Part shown: piece after piece, positions 18,500-29,056 of the stretch
Layout: each line of letters opens with the position of its first letter
Numbering within the stretch: the first letter of the stretch is position 1
Assembly (NCBI GenBank): GCA_009914555.1
Contig: WNDY01000017.1
Span: 1 to 64,000 of the forward strand
DNA length: 64,000 nucleotides
DNA from: Xylophilus sp.
GTDB lineage: Bacteria > Pseudomonadota > Gammaproteobacteria > Burkholderiales > Burkholderiaceae_C
Direction of reading: 5' to 3'
The notes under the pieces: model-generated
The model's input: the letters and a program-made list of their open reading frames with translations, nothing else
Told to the model about the DNA's origin: nothing
The model's database searches: none
Program-made: the position numbers and the translations under genes

Positions 18500-18588
18500 G
18501 GGAAGAAAGTCCTCTGTGGTAGCGATTGGCGAGTCGGCGGCCACTGCATTACCCTTGACCGCTTCGCCCGAATTTTATCCACAGCCCC

Positions 18589-20685
<2,097 letters not shown>

Positions 20686-20747
20686 ACCCGTCAGATGAAA
20701 TAGTGACTGTTCGGTTTTGTTACCCGAGCAACGAGCTGGGGAATAGT

Positions 20748-20775
20748 GGTATACTTGAGGCAAACACTCAAGAAC
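20748..20775 (+). promoter_or_regulatory. iscR promoter with overlapping IscR type-1-like site
   Basis: The sequence TGGTATACT at 20747-20755 is an extended -10 (TG-n-TATACT). Over it, positions 20751-20775 form an imperfect palindrome ATACTTGAGG...CACTCAAGAAC that matches the E. coli type-1 IscR consensus, as I remember it, at 19 of 25 positions, with perfect CTTGAG/CTCAAG arms. It fits autorepression of the isc operon by [2Fe-2S]-IscR. The leader to the iscR ATG is about 140 nt and includes a CCCGGC/GCCGGG stem. Confidence 0.6.
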
Positions 20776-20903
20776 AACAAAGCCCAGAACGATGAAGGAG
20801 CCCGGCGCCATGCCGGGTCAGCAGGGCGGAGACGGTGCTTTGGCAAAGCCCTCGGCTTGCGCGAAGCGTTTCACCACTCAAGCCAATCCACAAGGAGCTT
20901 GCG

Positions 20904-21440
20904 ATGCGTCTCACAACGAAAGGCCGTTTTGCGGTCACTGCCATGATCGACCTGGCCCTGCGCCAGAACAACGGTCCCGTGACCCTGGCTGCGATCAGCC
21001 AGCGCCAGCAGATCTCGCTGTCCTATCTCGAGCAGCTGTTCGGTAAGCTGCGCCGTCACGAACTCGTCGAATCCACCCGCGGCCCGGGCGGCGGCTATAC
21101 GCTGGGCCGCAAGGCAGCCGATATCACCGTCGCCGACATCATCGTCTCGGTGGACGAGCCGATCGACGCCACCCAGTGCGGCGGCAAGGAGAACTGCCTG
21201 GGCGAGGCGGGCCGCTGCATGACGCACGAACTCTGGGCTGCGTTGAACCAGCGCATGGTCGAGTTCCTCGATTCCGTCACGTTGCAGAAACTGGTGGACG
21301 AGCAGATCGCCAAGGGTGTGCGCATCGAGGACAAGCCGGCCGTGCGCCGCGCGATCTCGACGACGCCGGTCGTCAAGCCGATCCGCGTCAACGCGCCGAA
21401 CTCCGTCTTCGCGCTCGGCAACGCTTTCGCGAAATCCTGA
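20904..21440 (+). CDS. iscR: Iron-sulfur cluster assembly transcriptional regulator IscR
   Basis: A 178-residue Rrf2-family winged-helix repressor. The HTH is in [25 protein letters not shown]. The cluster ligands are Cys92, Cys98, Cys105 and His108 in [18 protein letters not shown], the layout of E. coli IscR. It senses [2Fe-2S] cluster supply and represses the isc genes. The ATG at 20904 has AAGGAG eight bases upstream and gives the conserved [14 protein letters not shown] start; the ATG at 20835 would lie within the leader. It is the first gene of an operon running through fdx and probably dnaQ. Confidence 0.96.
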   Translation: MRLTTKGRFAVTAMIDLALRQNNGPVTLAAISQRQQISLSYLEQLFGKLRRHELVESTRGPGGGYTLGRKAADITVADIIVSVDEPIDATQCGGKENCLGEAGRCMTHELWAALNQRMVEFLDSVTLQKLVDEQIAKGVRIEDKPAVRRAISTTPVVKPIRVNAPNSVFALGNAFAKS

Positions 21441-21511
21441 CACCCGTCGGGCGTCGGCCGCCCGCCGGCAGGAGGCACAGTTTCCCGCAAGAACAAATCG
21501 GCAGACCCACC

Positions 21512-22732
21512 ATGGACATGACTCCCCATTTCCCCATCTATCTGGACTATGGCGCAACCACGCCGGTCGATCCCCGTGTGGTCGACGCGATGATTCCCTG
21601 GTTGCGCGAGCATTTCGGCAACCCGGCGTCACGCAGCCATGCCTGGGGCTGGGAGGCGGAAGAGGCCGTCGAGAAGGCCCGCGGCCAAGTGGCCGCACTG
21701 GTGGGCGCCGACCCGCGCGAGATCGTCTGGACCAGCGGTGCCACCGAGTCCAACAATCTGGCCTTGAAGGGCGCGGCGCATTTCTACAAGGGCAAGGGCA
21801 AGCACCTCATCACGGTGAAGACCGAGCACAAGGCCGTGCTCGACACCATGCGTGAACTGGAGCGCCAGGGTTTCGAGGTAACCTACCTCGACGTCAAGGA
21901 GAACGGCCTGCTCGACTTCGACGTGCTCAAGGCTGCCATCCGCCCGGACACGATTCTTGTCAGCGTGATGTTCGTGAACAACGAGATCGGCGTGATCCAG
22001 GACATTCCGGCCATCGGGGCGCTGTGCCGTGAAAAGGGCATCATCTTCCATGTCGACGCCGCCCAGGCCACCGGCAAGGTCGAGATCGACCTGAAGACGC
22101 TGCCCGTGGATCTGATGAGCCTGGCTTCCCACAAGACCTATGGTCCCAAGGGCATCGGCGCCCTTTATGTGCGCCGCAAGCCGCGCGTGCGCATCGAAGC
22201 GCAGATGCACGGCGGCGGCCATGAGCGCGGCATGCGCTCTGGCACGCTGCCCACGCACCAGATTGTTGGCATGGGCGAGGCCTTCCGCATTGCCCGCGAG
22301 GAAATGGGCAAGGACAACGCGCACGCTGCCGCCTTGCAGAAGCGCCTGCTCGACGGCCTGAAGGACATCGAGCAGGTGTTCGTCAACGGCGATCTGACGC
22401 ACCGCGTGCCGCAGAACCTCAACATCAGCTTCAACTATGTCGAGGGCGAATCCCTGATCATGGGCATCAAGGGCCTTGCGGTGTCGTCCGGCTCGGCCTG
22501 CACGTCTGCCAGCCTGGAGCCGAGCTACGTGCTGCGCGCCCTGGGCCGCAGCGACGAACTGGCCCACAGCAGCCTGCGCATGACCATCGGCCGCTTCACC
22601 ACGGAGGAAGAGATCGACTACGCCGTCACGGCGATCCGCCACAACGTAGCCAAGCTGCGCGAACTGAGCCCGCTGTGGGACATGTTCAAGGAAGGCATCG
22701 ACCTCAGCACCATCCAGTGGGCCGCCCACTGA
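21512..22732 (+). CDS. iscS: Cysteine desulfurase IscS
   Basis: IscS removes sulfur from cysteine and hands it to IscU and other acceptors. The 406-residue PLP enzyme starts [15 protein letters not shown]; the PLP lysine is Lys208 in [12 protein letters not shown] and the persulfide Cys is Cys330 in [17 protein letters not shown]. The C-terminal [22 protein letters not shown] is the IscU-binding tail typical of the IscS group. An upstream in-frame extension overlaps iscR in another frame and is not real; ATG 21512 gives the family start. There is a 71-bp gap after iscR. Confidence 0.97.
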   Translation: MDMTPHFPIYLDYGATTPVDPRVVDAMIPWLREHFGNPASRSHAWGWEAEEAVEKARGQVAALVGADPREIVWTSGATESNNLALKGAAHFYKGKGKHLITVKTEHKAVLDTMRELERQGFEVTYLDVKENGLLDFDVLKAAIRPDTILVSVMFVNNEIGVIQDIPAIGALCREKGIIFHVDAAQATGKVEIDLKTLPVDLMSLASHKTYGPKGIGALYVRRKPRVRIEAQMHGGGHERGMRSGTLPTHQIVGMGEAFRIAREEMGKDNAHAAALQKRLLDGLKDIEQVFVNGDLTHRVPQNLNISFNYVEGESLIMGIKGLAVSSGSACTSASLEPSYVLRALGRSDELAHSSLRMTIGRFTTEEEIDYAVTAIRHNVAKLRELSPLWDMFKEGIDLSTIQWAAH

Positions 22733-22767
22733 GCGTCAACCAGATTTTCAGACACGAGGTAAACGTC

Positions 22768-23178
22768 ATGGCTTATTCGGACAAGGTTATCGACCACTAC
22801 GAAAACCCCCGCAACGTGGGCTCGTTCGACAAGGGCGACGACACGGTCGGCACCGGCATGGTCGGCGCGCCCGCCTGCGGCGACGTGATGAAACTGCAGA
22901 TCAAGGTCAATCCCGAGACCGGCGTGATCGAAGACGCGCGCTTCAAGACCTACGGCTGCGGCTCGGCCATCGCATCGTCCTCGCTTGTCACCGAATGGGT
23001 GAAGGGCAAGACGCTGGAAGAAGCGGCTGCGCTCAAGAACAGCATCATCGCGGAAGAACTCGCGTTGCCGCCGGTCAAGATCCACTGCTCCATCCTGGCG
23101 GAAGATGCCATCAAGGCCGCGGTGGACGACTATCGCAAGAAGAACGGCGCCGCCGTCGCCGAGGCGGCGGCACACTGA
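22768..23178 (+). CDS. iscU: Iron-sulfur cluster scaffold protein IscU
   Basis: The scaffold on which IscS-derived sulfur and iron are assembled. In the 136 residues the three ligand cysteines are Cys37 (GAPACGDV), Cys64 (TYGCGS) and Cys107 (KIHCS), with the Asp39 of ACGD. LPPVK at residues 100-104 is the HscA recognition motif, agreeing with hscA in the same operon. The Ala-rich C-terminal end (AAVAEAAAH) is slightly longer than in E. coli. The gene follows iscS after 35 bp. Confidence 0.97.
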   Translation: MAYSDKVIDHYENPRNVGSFDKGDDTVGTGMVGAPACGDVMKLQIKVNPETGVIEDARFKTYGCGSAIASSSLVTEWVKGKTLEEAAALKNSIIAEELALPPVKIHCSILAEDAIKAAVDDYRKKNGAAVAEAAAH

Positions 23179-23207
23179 GTGCGTGCACGGTAGCGGAGGA
23201 GGCGACG

Positions 23208-23531
23208 ATGTTCATCAGCCTGACCGAAGCGGCTGCACGCCATGTGAACCGCTACATTGCCCGGCGCGGCAAGGGCGTGGGCGTGCGGCTGGGCGTCAAG
23301 ACCACCGGCTGCTCCGGCCTAGCCTACAAGCTGGAGTATGTGGACGAAGTAGCTCCCGAGGACGTGGTCTTCGAGGACCATGGCGTCAAGGTGATCATCG
23401 ATCCCAAGAGTCTTGCCTACATCGACGGCACGCAACTCGACTTCGTCCGTGAAGGCCTCAACGAAGGCTTCCGTTTCAACAATCCCAATGAGCGGGATCG
23501 TTGCGGTTGTGGCGAGAGCTTTCGCGTCTAG
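23208..23531 (+). CDS. iscA: A-type iron-sulfur carrier IscA
   Basis: A 107-residue A-type carrier. The three ligand cysteines lie in TGCSGLAY and the C-terminal CGCGESF, which define the HesB/IscA family. It binds iron or a cluster and passes it to apo-targets. ATG 23208 is preceded by CGGAGGA. The gene is 29 bp after iscU and is followed by a GC-rich hairpin before hscB. Confidence 0.95.
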   Translation: MFISLTEAAARHVNRYIARRGKGVGVRLGVKTTGCSGLAYKLEYVDEVAPEDVVFEDHGVKVIIDPKSLAYIDGTQLDFVREGLNEGFRFNNPNERDRCGCGESFRV

Positions 23532-23554
23532 GCCGTATTTCCTTTTTCCCTGGC

Positions 23555-23586
23555 AAGGCCGCCGCGTGCAAGCGCTGGCGGCCTTT
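23555..23586 (+). terminator. GC-rich hairpin between iscA and hscB, possible attenuator
   Basis: AAGGCCGCCGCG (23555-23566) pairs with CGC-T-GGCGGCCTT (23573-23585) around a TGCAAG loop, with one bulged T, and is followed by TTGTCC. The U-run is short, so partial termination or an mRNA-stabilising end is more likely than full termination, since hscB-hscA-fdx follow on the same strand. Confidence 0.45.
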
Positions 23587-23630
23587 GTCCTCCTGCAATG
23601 GCCTGTGACGGCCTGCCGCAGCGCCACACG

Positions 23631-24149
23631 ATGAACCTGCAATCCGACGATTTCACGCTGTTTGACCTGCCTCGGACGTTCGCGCAAGACCGTGCCGTCC
23701 TGGACCAGCGCTGGCGCGATCTGCAACGCCAAGCCCATCCCGACCGCTTTGCCGCGAGCCCGGGCACGGCCCAGCGCGTGGCCATGCAATGGTCGGTGCG
23801 CATCAACGAGGCCTACCGCCGGCTCAAGGACCCGCTGCGGCGTGCGGCTTATCTCTGTGAATTGCACGGCGCGCCGATCGAGGCTGAAAGCAACACGGCG
23901 ATGCCTGCGCACTTCCTGCTCAAGCAGATGGAATGGCGCGAAGCGCTCGAGGAAGCCGACAGTGCCGCCGCGCTGGAGGCGCTGCACGAGGAGGTCCGGC
24001 ACAGCCGCAGCGAGGCCCTGGCCGAATGCGGCCGCCTCATCGACCAGCAGCGCGACTTTGCAGCCGCGGCCCGGCAGGTGAGAGCCCTCATGTTCATCAC
24101 ACGTTTCGGCGACGACGTCGAAGACCGGATCGACCAACTGGGACAATAG
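23631..24149 (+). CDS. hscB: Co-chaperone HscB
   Basis: A 172-residue J-protein dedicated to iron-sulfur cluster transfer. The J domain (about residues 5-75) has the HPD motif in RQAHPDRFA and the tail [19 protein letters not shown]. The C-terminal helical domain ([31 protein letters not shown]) binds IscU. It brings IscU to HscA and stimulates its ATPase. ATG at 23631 yields the conserved [14 protein letters not shown]; an ATG 33 bp earlier adds an unconserved leader. Confidence 0.95.
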   Translation: MNLQSDDFTLFDLPRTFAQDRAVLDQRWRDLQRQAHPDRFAASPGTAQRVAMQWSVRINEAYRRLKDPLRRAAYLCELHGAPIEAESNTAMPAHFLLKQMEWREALEEADSAAALEALHEEVRHSRSEALAECGRLIDQQRDFAAAARQVRALMFITRFGDDVEDRIDQLGQ

Positions 24150-24205
24150 TGGTTTCGCCCTTCGCTGGCGGCAGATGGCTGCCGGCACCTGTATTTCTTT
24201 CTGAC

Positions 24206-26068
24206 ATGGCACTTCTTCAAATCTCCGAGCCCGGTGCTTCTCCCGATCCCCATCAGCGGCGCATCGCTGTGGGAATCGACCTGGGGACCACGCATTCGCT
24301 GGTGGCAGCGGTGCGCAACGGGGTGGCCGAGTGCCTTCCGGACGACGAGGGACGGGTGCTGCTGCCTTCGGTGGTCCGGTATCTCGACGGTGGCCGCCGG
24401 CAGATCGGCCATGAGGCGCGCGCAGCGCGTGCGGACGATGCAGAGAACACCATCGTGTCGGCCAAGCGCTTTATGGGCCGTGCATGGGGCGATATCGCCG
24501 ACCGGGCCGGCCTGCCTTACCGCCTGGTCGACCGGCCGGGCCTGGTCGCATTCGATACCGCGGGCGGCGAGAAGACGCCGGTCGAGGTCAGCGCTGACAT
24601 CCTCGCGACCTTGCGCCACCGTGCGGAAGACACGTTCGACGCCGATCTGTTCGGCGCGGTGATCACCGTACCGGCCTATTTCGACGACGCGCAACGGCAG
24701 GCCACGAAGGATGCGGCACAGCTGGCCGGCATCAACGTGCTGCGGCTGATCAACGAGCCGACGGCTGCGGCCATCGCCTACGGGCTCGACAATGCCAGCG
24801 AAGGCGTCTATGCCGTCTATGACCTGGGCGGCGGTACGTTCGACATTTCCATCCTGCGCCTGACGCGCGGCGTTTTCGAAGTGGTGGCCACGGGTGGCGA
24901 TTCCGCGCTGGGGGGGGACGACTACGATCGCCTGCTCGCGGACTGGGCCTTGGCGCGCAGTGGCCTGGCTGCGGCCAGTGCCGTGGACAAGGCCCGGTTG
25001 CAGATCGCGGCCCGGGCCGTGAAGGAAGCGTTGACGTCCGCCCCCGTGGTCCCGTTCCGCGCGGCGCTGGAGGGGGGGGGGCTTGAGGTATCGGTGTCCC
25101 GCGCCGACTTCGACGCGATCACCAGGCCGCTGACCGACCGTACTCTGGCTGCGGTGCGGCGTGCCCTGCGGGATGCCCGGCTGCCCCGTGAAGAGATCGC
25201 TGGCGTCGTGCTGGTCGGCGGGTCCACCCGCATGCCCCAGATCCGCGAGGCAGTGCAGGCCTTCTTCGGCCGCGAGCCTCTGGTCAACCTCGATCCGGAC
25301 GAGGTCGTGGCGCTCGGCGCCGCGATCCAGGCCAACCATCTGGCCGGCAATGACGCGCAAGGCGACCTCCTGCTGCTCGACGTGATCCCACTGTCGCTCG
25401 GCATCGAAACGATGGGGGGCCTGGTCGAGCGCATCATCTCGCGCAACGAGACCATTCCTGCGGCCAAGGCCCAGGACTTCACCACCTACAAGGACGGACA
25501 GACGGCACTCGCGCTGCACGTGGTGCAGGGCGAGCGCGACCTCGTGGCGGACTGCCGCAGCCTGGCGCGCTTCGAGTTGCGCGGCATTCCTCCGATGCCG
25601 GCAGGCGCGGCGCGCATCCGCGTGACATTCACCGTGGATGCGGACGGCCTCCTGAGCGTGTCGGCCCGTGAGCAGTCGAGCGGCGTGGAGGCGAGCATCG
25701 ACGTCAAGCCGTCCTATGGCCTGTCGGACGACGAGATCACCCGCATGCTGCGCGAGAGCTTCAGCACTGCCGAGCAGGACATGCAGGCGCGCGCCCTGGC
25801 CGAAGCCCGCGTGGAGGCCGACCGCATGCTGCTGGCAACCCGCGCCGCGCTCGATGCGGACGGCGCGCTCCTGGAGCCCGCCGAACGATCGGCCATCACG
25901 TCGCTGGCCGACGTACTGGAGGCCCTGGCAGCGGGAGGCCAGGCCGCCGCACGCGACATCGCCGCTGCCACCGAAGCGCTGGCGCGCGGTACCGAGGCGT
26001 TCGCTGCCCGCCGCATGAACCAGAGCATCCAGAAAGCGCTGGCAGGCCGCAATGTTTCTTCCCTCTGA
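24206..26068 (+). CDS. hscA: Fe-S protein assembly chaperone HscA
   Basis: A 620-residue Hsp70 homologue specialised for IscU. The nucleotide-binding domain shows [47 protein letters not shown] and [16 protein letters not shown]. The substrate-binding domain opens [17 protein letters not shown] and ends in a helical lid. Length and motifs match HscA rather than DnaK (no long acidic tail). The gene contains G runs of eight (24910-24917) and ten (25072-25081) bases, which encode LGGD and GGG but are potential slippage sites. It lies 56 bp after hscB and 28 bp before fdx. Confidence 0.96.
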   Translation: MALLQISEPGASPDPHQRRIAVGIDLGTTHSLVAAVRNGVAECLPDDEGRVLLPSVVRYLDGGRRQIGHEARAARADDAENTIVSAKRFMGRAWGDIADRAGLPYRLVDRPGLVAFDTAGGEKTPVEVSADILATLRHRAEDTFDADLFGAVITVPAYFDDAQRQATKDAAQLAGINVLRLINEPTAAAIAYGLDNASEGVYAVYDLGGGTFDISILRLTRGVFEVVATGGDSALGGDDYDRLLADWALARSGLAAASAVDKARLQIAARAVKEALTSAPVVPFRAALEGGGLEVSVSRADFDAITRPLTDRTLAAVRRALRDARLPREEIAGVVLVGGSTRMPQIREAVQAFFGREPLVNLDPDEVVALGAAIQANHLAGNDAQGDLLLLDVIPLSLGIETMGGLVERIISRNETIPAAKAQDFTTYKDGQTALALHVVQGERDLVADCRSLARFELRGIPPMPAGAARIRVTFTVDADGLLSVSAREQSSGVEASIDVKPSYGLSDDEITRMLRESFSTAEQDMQARALAEARVEADRMLLATRAALDADGALLEPAERSAITSLADVLEALAAGGQAAARDIAAATEALARGTEAFAARRMNQSIQKALAGRNVSSL

Positions 26069-26096
26069 CAACGACGAGCACACGCATCTTTTCGCC

Positions 26097-26435
26097 ATGC
26101 CCATCATCAAGATCCTGCCCCACGTCGAATACTGCCCGCAGGGCGCCCAGGTGCAGGCACCGGCTGGCACGTCGATCTGCGAGGCACTGCTCGACAACGG
26201 AGTGAACATCGAGCATGCCTGCGACATGAGCGCCGCCTGCACCACCTGCCACGTCGTCGTGCGCGAAGGCTATGCATCTCTGGGCGAACCCGACGAAACG
26301 GAAGAAGACCTGCTCGACCGTGCGTGGGGCCTGGAGCCGCAATCGCGCCTGTCCTGCCAGGCGATCCTGTCGCAGCAGGACGTGACGATCGAGATTCCGC
26401 GCTACTCGATCAACCACGCGAAGGAGAACCACTGA
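26097..26435 (+). CDS. fdx: ISC-type [2Fe-2S] ferredoxin
   Basis: A 112-residue adrenodoxin-type ferredoxin. The ligands are in HACDMSAACTTCHVVV (C-x5-C-x2-C) and the fourth Cys in SRLSCQAI. In isc operons it supplies electrons for cluster assembly. ATG 26097 gives the family start MPIIKILPHVEYCP; an ATG at 26052 lies inside hscA. The stop overlaps the dnaQ start (TGATG). Confidence 0.95.
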   Translation: MPIIKILPHVEYCPQGAQVQAPAGTSICEALLDNGVNIEHACDMSAACTTCHVVVREGYASLGEPDETEEDLLDRAWGLEPQSRLSCQAILSQQDVTIEIPRYSINHAKENH

Positions 26436-27148
26436 TGCGCCAGATCGTCCTCGATACGGAAACCACCGGCCTGTCGGCGGAGAACGGTGATCGCGTGATC
26501 GAAATCGGCTGCGTCGAACTGCTCGCGCGCAAGCTGACCGGCAACAACAAGCACTTCTACCTGAACCCGGACCGCGACAGCCACGAGGATGCGCTGAAGG
26601 TCCACGGCATTAGCAACGAGTTCCTGCGCGACAAGCCGCGATTCCACGAGGTGGCCGAAGAACTCATCGCCTACCTGGAAGGAGCGGAACTCATCATCCA
26701 CAACGCGGCGTTCGACGTCGGCTTCCTCGACAAGGAGTTCGAACTCGCAGGCAAGCCCCCGCTGCGCACCATCGTCGGCAGCGTGGTGGATTCCCTGGCC
26801 CTGGCCAAGAACCTGTTTCCGGGCAAGCGCAATTCGCTGGACGCGCTGTGCGATCGGCTGGGTGTCGACAACTCCGGGCGCACGCTGCACGGCGCACTGC
26901 TGGACGCCGAACTGCTGGCCGACGTCTACATCAACCTGACGCGTGGTCAGGATGCTCTGCTGATCGAGGAAGTGGCCGAAGCGGGCGTCAATTCGGGATC
27001 GGTGGAGATCGATCTGCGCAGCTTCGTGCTGCCGGTGCTGGCTGCCAATGAGCAGGAGTTGTCGCTGCACGAGGCCATCCTGGTGCAGCTCGATAAATCC
27101 AGCGCAAACCGCACGATCTGGCGGAATGTCGAAAAAACTGTGCCATAA
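26435..27148 (+). CDS. dnaQ: DNA polymerase III epsilon subunit (3'-5' proofreading exonuclease)
   Basis: A 237-residue DEDDh exonuclease. ExoI is in LDTETTGL, ExoII in IIHNAAFDVGFLD and ExoIII in HGALLDAELLADVY. The C-terminal part (SLHEAILVQLDKSSANRTIWR) would contact the alpha subunit. It removes misincorporated nucleotides as part of the polymerase III core. The ATG overlaps the fdx stop by one base, implying co-translation with the end of the isc operon, an arrangement with no obvious functional link. tRNA-Val follows 33 bp later. Confidence 0.95.
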   Translation: MRQIVLDTETTGLSAENGDRVIEIGCVELLARKLTGNNKHFYLNPDRDSHEDALKVHGISNEFLRDKPRFHEVAEELIAYLEGAELIIHNAAFDVGFLDKEFELAGKPPLRTIVGSVVDSLALAKNLFPGKRNSLDALCDRLGVDNSGRTLHGALLDAELLADVYINLTRGQDALLIEEVAEAGVNSGSVEIDLRSFVLPVLAANEQELSLHEAILVQLDKSSANRTIWRNVEKTVP

Positions 27149-27181
27149 TCGAGGGCTGTTGAGCGCAACAGTGCTACACAA

Positions 27182-27256
27182 GGGTGATTAGCTCAGCGGT
27201 AGAGCACTGCCTTCACACGGCAGGGGTCACATGTTCGATCCATGTATCACCCACCA
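27182..27256 (+). tRNA. tRNA-Val (anticodon CAC)
   Basis: A 75-nt cloverleaf. The acceptor stem GGGTGAT pairs with ATCACCC, the D arm contains TAGCTCAGCGGTAGAGC, the anticodon stem CTGCC/GGCAG encloses TTCACAC (anticodon CAC, reading GTG), and the T arm has GTTCGATCC. The CCA end is encoded (27254-27256). A CATAAT -10-like hexamer lies at 27144-27149 without a convincing -35. A rho-independent terminator follows eight bases after the CCA. Confidence 0.95.
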
Positions 27257-27263
27257 ATATCCG

Positions 27264-27300
27264 ACTCCCGTAGAACCAGTGTTTACGGGAGTTTTTCTTT
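27264..27300 (+). terminator. Rho-independent terminator after tRNA-Val
   Basis: ACTCCCGTA (27264-27272) pairs with TACGGGAGT (27283-27291) around an 11-base loop, followed by TTTTTCTTT. It is a textbook terminator and lies just ahead of dusA, which therefore needs its own promoter or read-through. Confidence 0.88.
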
Positions 27301-27305
27301 TCCCG

Positions 27306-28382
27306 ATGCATACCGTCGCCGACTATGCGAGCGGCATGTTCGCCATGGATGCTGAAACGGATCGAAAGCCCGGTGCCCTGACCGGCCGCAGGCCGACGCT
27401 GTCGGTGGCCCCGATGCTGGACTGGTCTGACCGCCATTGCCGCTATCTGCACCGGCTGCTGTCCCGCCGAGCCGTGCTCTATACCGAGATGGTCACGACC
27501 GGCGCGCTGTTGCATGGCGACGTCGTCCGACACCTGCGGTTCAACATTGAGGAGCACCCGGTTGCGCTGCAGCTCGGAGGCAGCGAGCCCGCCGCGCTGG
27601 CGCAGAGCGCGCGGCTGGGCGCCGGCTGGGGCTACGACGAGGTCAACCTGAACTGCGGCTGTCCGAGCGAGCGGGTGCAGCGCGGTGCCTTCGGTGCCTG
27701 CCTGATGGCCGAGCCGGCCCTCGTGGCCGACGGCGTGAAGGCGATGCGCGATGCGGTCGCGATCCCGGTGACCGTCAAGCACCGCATCGGCATCGATGCG
27801 ATGGAGGACTACGGCTTCGTCCGCGACTTCGTCGGTACGGTGGCCGAGGCGGGCTGCGAGACCTTCATCGTGCATGCACGCAACGCCTGGCTCAAGGGCC
27901 TGTCGCCCAAGGACAACCGTGACATCCCCCCGTTGCGCTATGGCGTCGTGCAGCAGCTCAAGCGGGATTTCCCGTCGCTGGGCTTCCACGTCAACGGCGG
28001 CATCACGACCGATGCGCAGGTCGGCGAGCAATTGGAGAAAGTGGACGGGGTGATGGTCGGCCGGGAGGCGTACCACAACCCCTGGTGGCTGGCGTCCTGG
28101 GACGCCCGGTACTTCGGCGACACGCAGCGGCCGGTGACGCGCGAATCGATCGAGGAGGCCATGGTCGGCTACATGGAGCGCGAGGCTGTGGCCCATGGCA
28201 CCCCCTGGTACGCCATCGCACGCCACATGCTGGGCCTGCGCAACGGGTTGCCGGGTGCGCGGCGGTGGCGGCAGGTCTGGAGCGACCACCGCCTCAAGAC
28301 CGAGCCTGCGCGAAAAGTGCTGGCCGTCGCGCGCGGACTGGACGAAGCCGCGTGGCGGCTGCCTGAGGCGGCTAGAAGCTGA
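27306..28382 (+). CDS. dusA: tRNA-dihydrouridine(20/20a) synthase DusA
   Basis: A 358-residue FMN enzyme reducing uridine in the tRNA D loop. LSVAPMLDWSDRHCRYLHRLL is the DusA version of the family start. The catalytic Cys is in NLNCGCPSERVQ, and VKHRIGID, IVHARNAWLKGLSP and HVNGGITT follow; the Cys-x-Cys-Pro-Ser and KGLSP context separate DusA from DusB and DusC. The start is uncertain: 27306 is the first ATG after the terminator, while 27336 and 27345 are also possible, and none has a strong ribosome-binding site. The next gene, on the opposite strand, converges and overlaps by about 11 bp. Confidence 0.9.
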   Translation: MHTVADYASGMFAMDAETDRKPGALTGRRPTLSVAPMLDWSDRHCRYLHRLLSRRAVLYTEMVTTGALLHGDVVRHLRFNIEEHPVALQLGGSEPAALAQSARLGAGWGYDEVNLNCGCPSERVQRGAFGACLMAEPALVADGVKAMRDAVAIPVTVKHRIGIDAMEDYGFVRDFVGTVAEAGCETFIVHARNAWLKGLSPKDNRDIPPLRYGVVQQLKRDFPSLGFHVNGGITTDAQVGEQLEKVDGVMVGREAYHNPWWLASWDARYFGDTQRPVTRESIEEAMVGYMEREAVAHGTPWYAIARHMLGLRNGLPGARRWRQVWSDHRLKTEPARKVLAVARGLDEAAWRLPEAARS

Positions 28383-29039
28383 TGCCTGCCGGATTGCTCG
28401 GCGTGGGCGTGCCGGCCGGGGGCGGCGCGGGCGCGGCGCGGGCGCGGCGGGTGCCGGTTGCGGGGCGCCGGCCTGTCCTGTGGGCACCGCGGCAGTGGAT
28501 GGCCGGCGCACGGCGACCAGCGGCGCGGGTTGGGAAGGCCGGTAGCCCGGCGGCAACTGCGATTGCGCCGGATAGCCGGCGGCATCGAGGTACTGCTTCC
28601 ACTCCGCATCCGAAAAGCCCGACAGGTGCTGTGCTCCCACGGTCAGCAGCGGCAGGCTGGTGTCGTTGTGGATGCGCTGCAGCGCGGCGATGTCTTCCGG
28701 CGTATTGACCGTGCGCTCGGTGAAGGGGACACCGCGGGCCTGCAGCAGGCTGCGGCCGGTGCTGCAGGGCGCGCAGTCGCCGGCCGAGTAGAGCGTGACC
28801 GGATAGCGCGCGACGGTCTGCTGGAGTTCATAGGGCAGCGCCGTGCCGCCGGCGCCCGCGGCTGCCGGCGTGGCCGCCGCCGCGGTGCCGGCCGCGAGAG
28901 GCCGGTCCGAGAACGTGACCTTGCCGTCCGCTCCGACGCTGCGGTAGACCTGCTGCGCCGGTGCGCCCGTTGCCGCGAGCCCTGCCAGTGCCAGTGCAGC
29001 CGGCGCCATCGCTCGTGGGAAGAAGCGTGTCCTGGTCAT
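28372..29039 (-). pseudogene. DUF4124/glutaredoxin-domain exported protein, C-terminal frameshift
   Basis: From ATG 29039 the frame encodes a signal peptide (AMAPAALALAGLAATGAPAQ), a DUF4124-like segment (VYRSVGADGKVTFSDRP) and a thioredoxin-fold domain with the CxxC of YSAGDCAPCSTGRSLLQARG. A Pro/Ala-rich tail follows. In this frame no stop occurs and the reading runs far antisense through dusA. One frame over, the tail continues sensibly as PPPAGTPTPSNPAGISF and stops at 28372. A one-base change in the GC repeat near 28425-28455 would join them. It is either a genuine frameshift or a sequencing error; the redox domain itself is intact. Confidence 0.65.
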
Positions 29040-29056
29040 GGGCTCGCTTTCTGCAG

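Noticed and set aside
18541-18588. TTGACC and TTTTAT as uvrB promoter
   Set aside because: Spacing between the hexamers is only 12 bp; no LexA box was found. Not strong enough to list.
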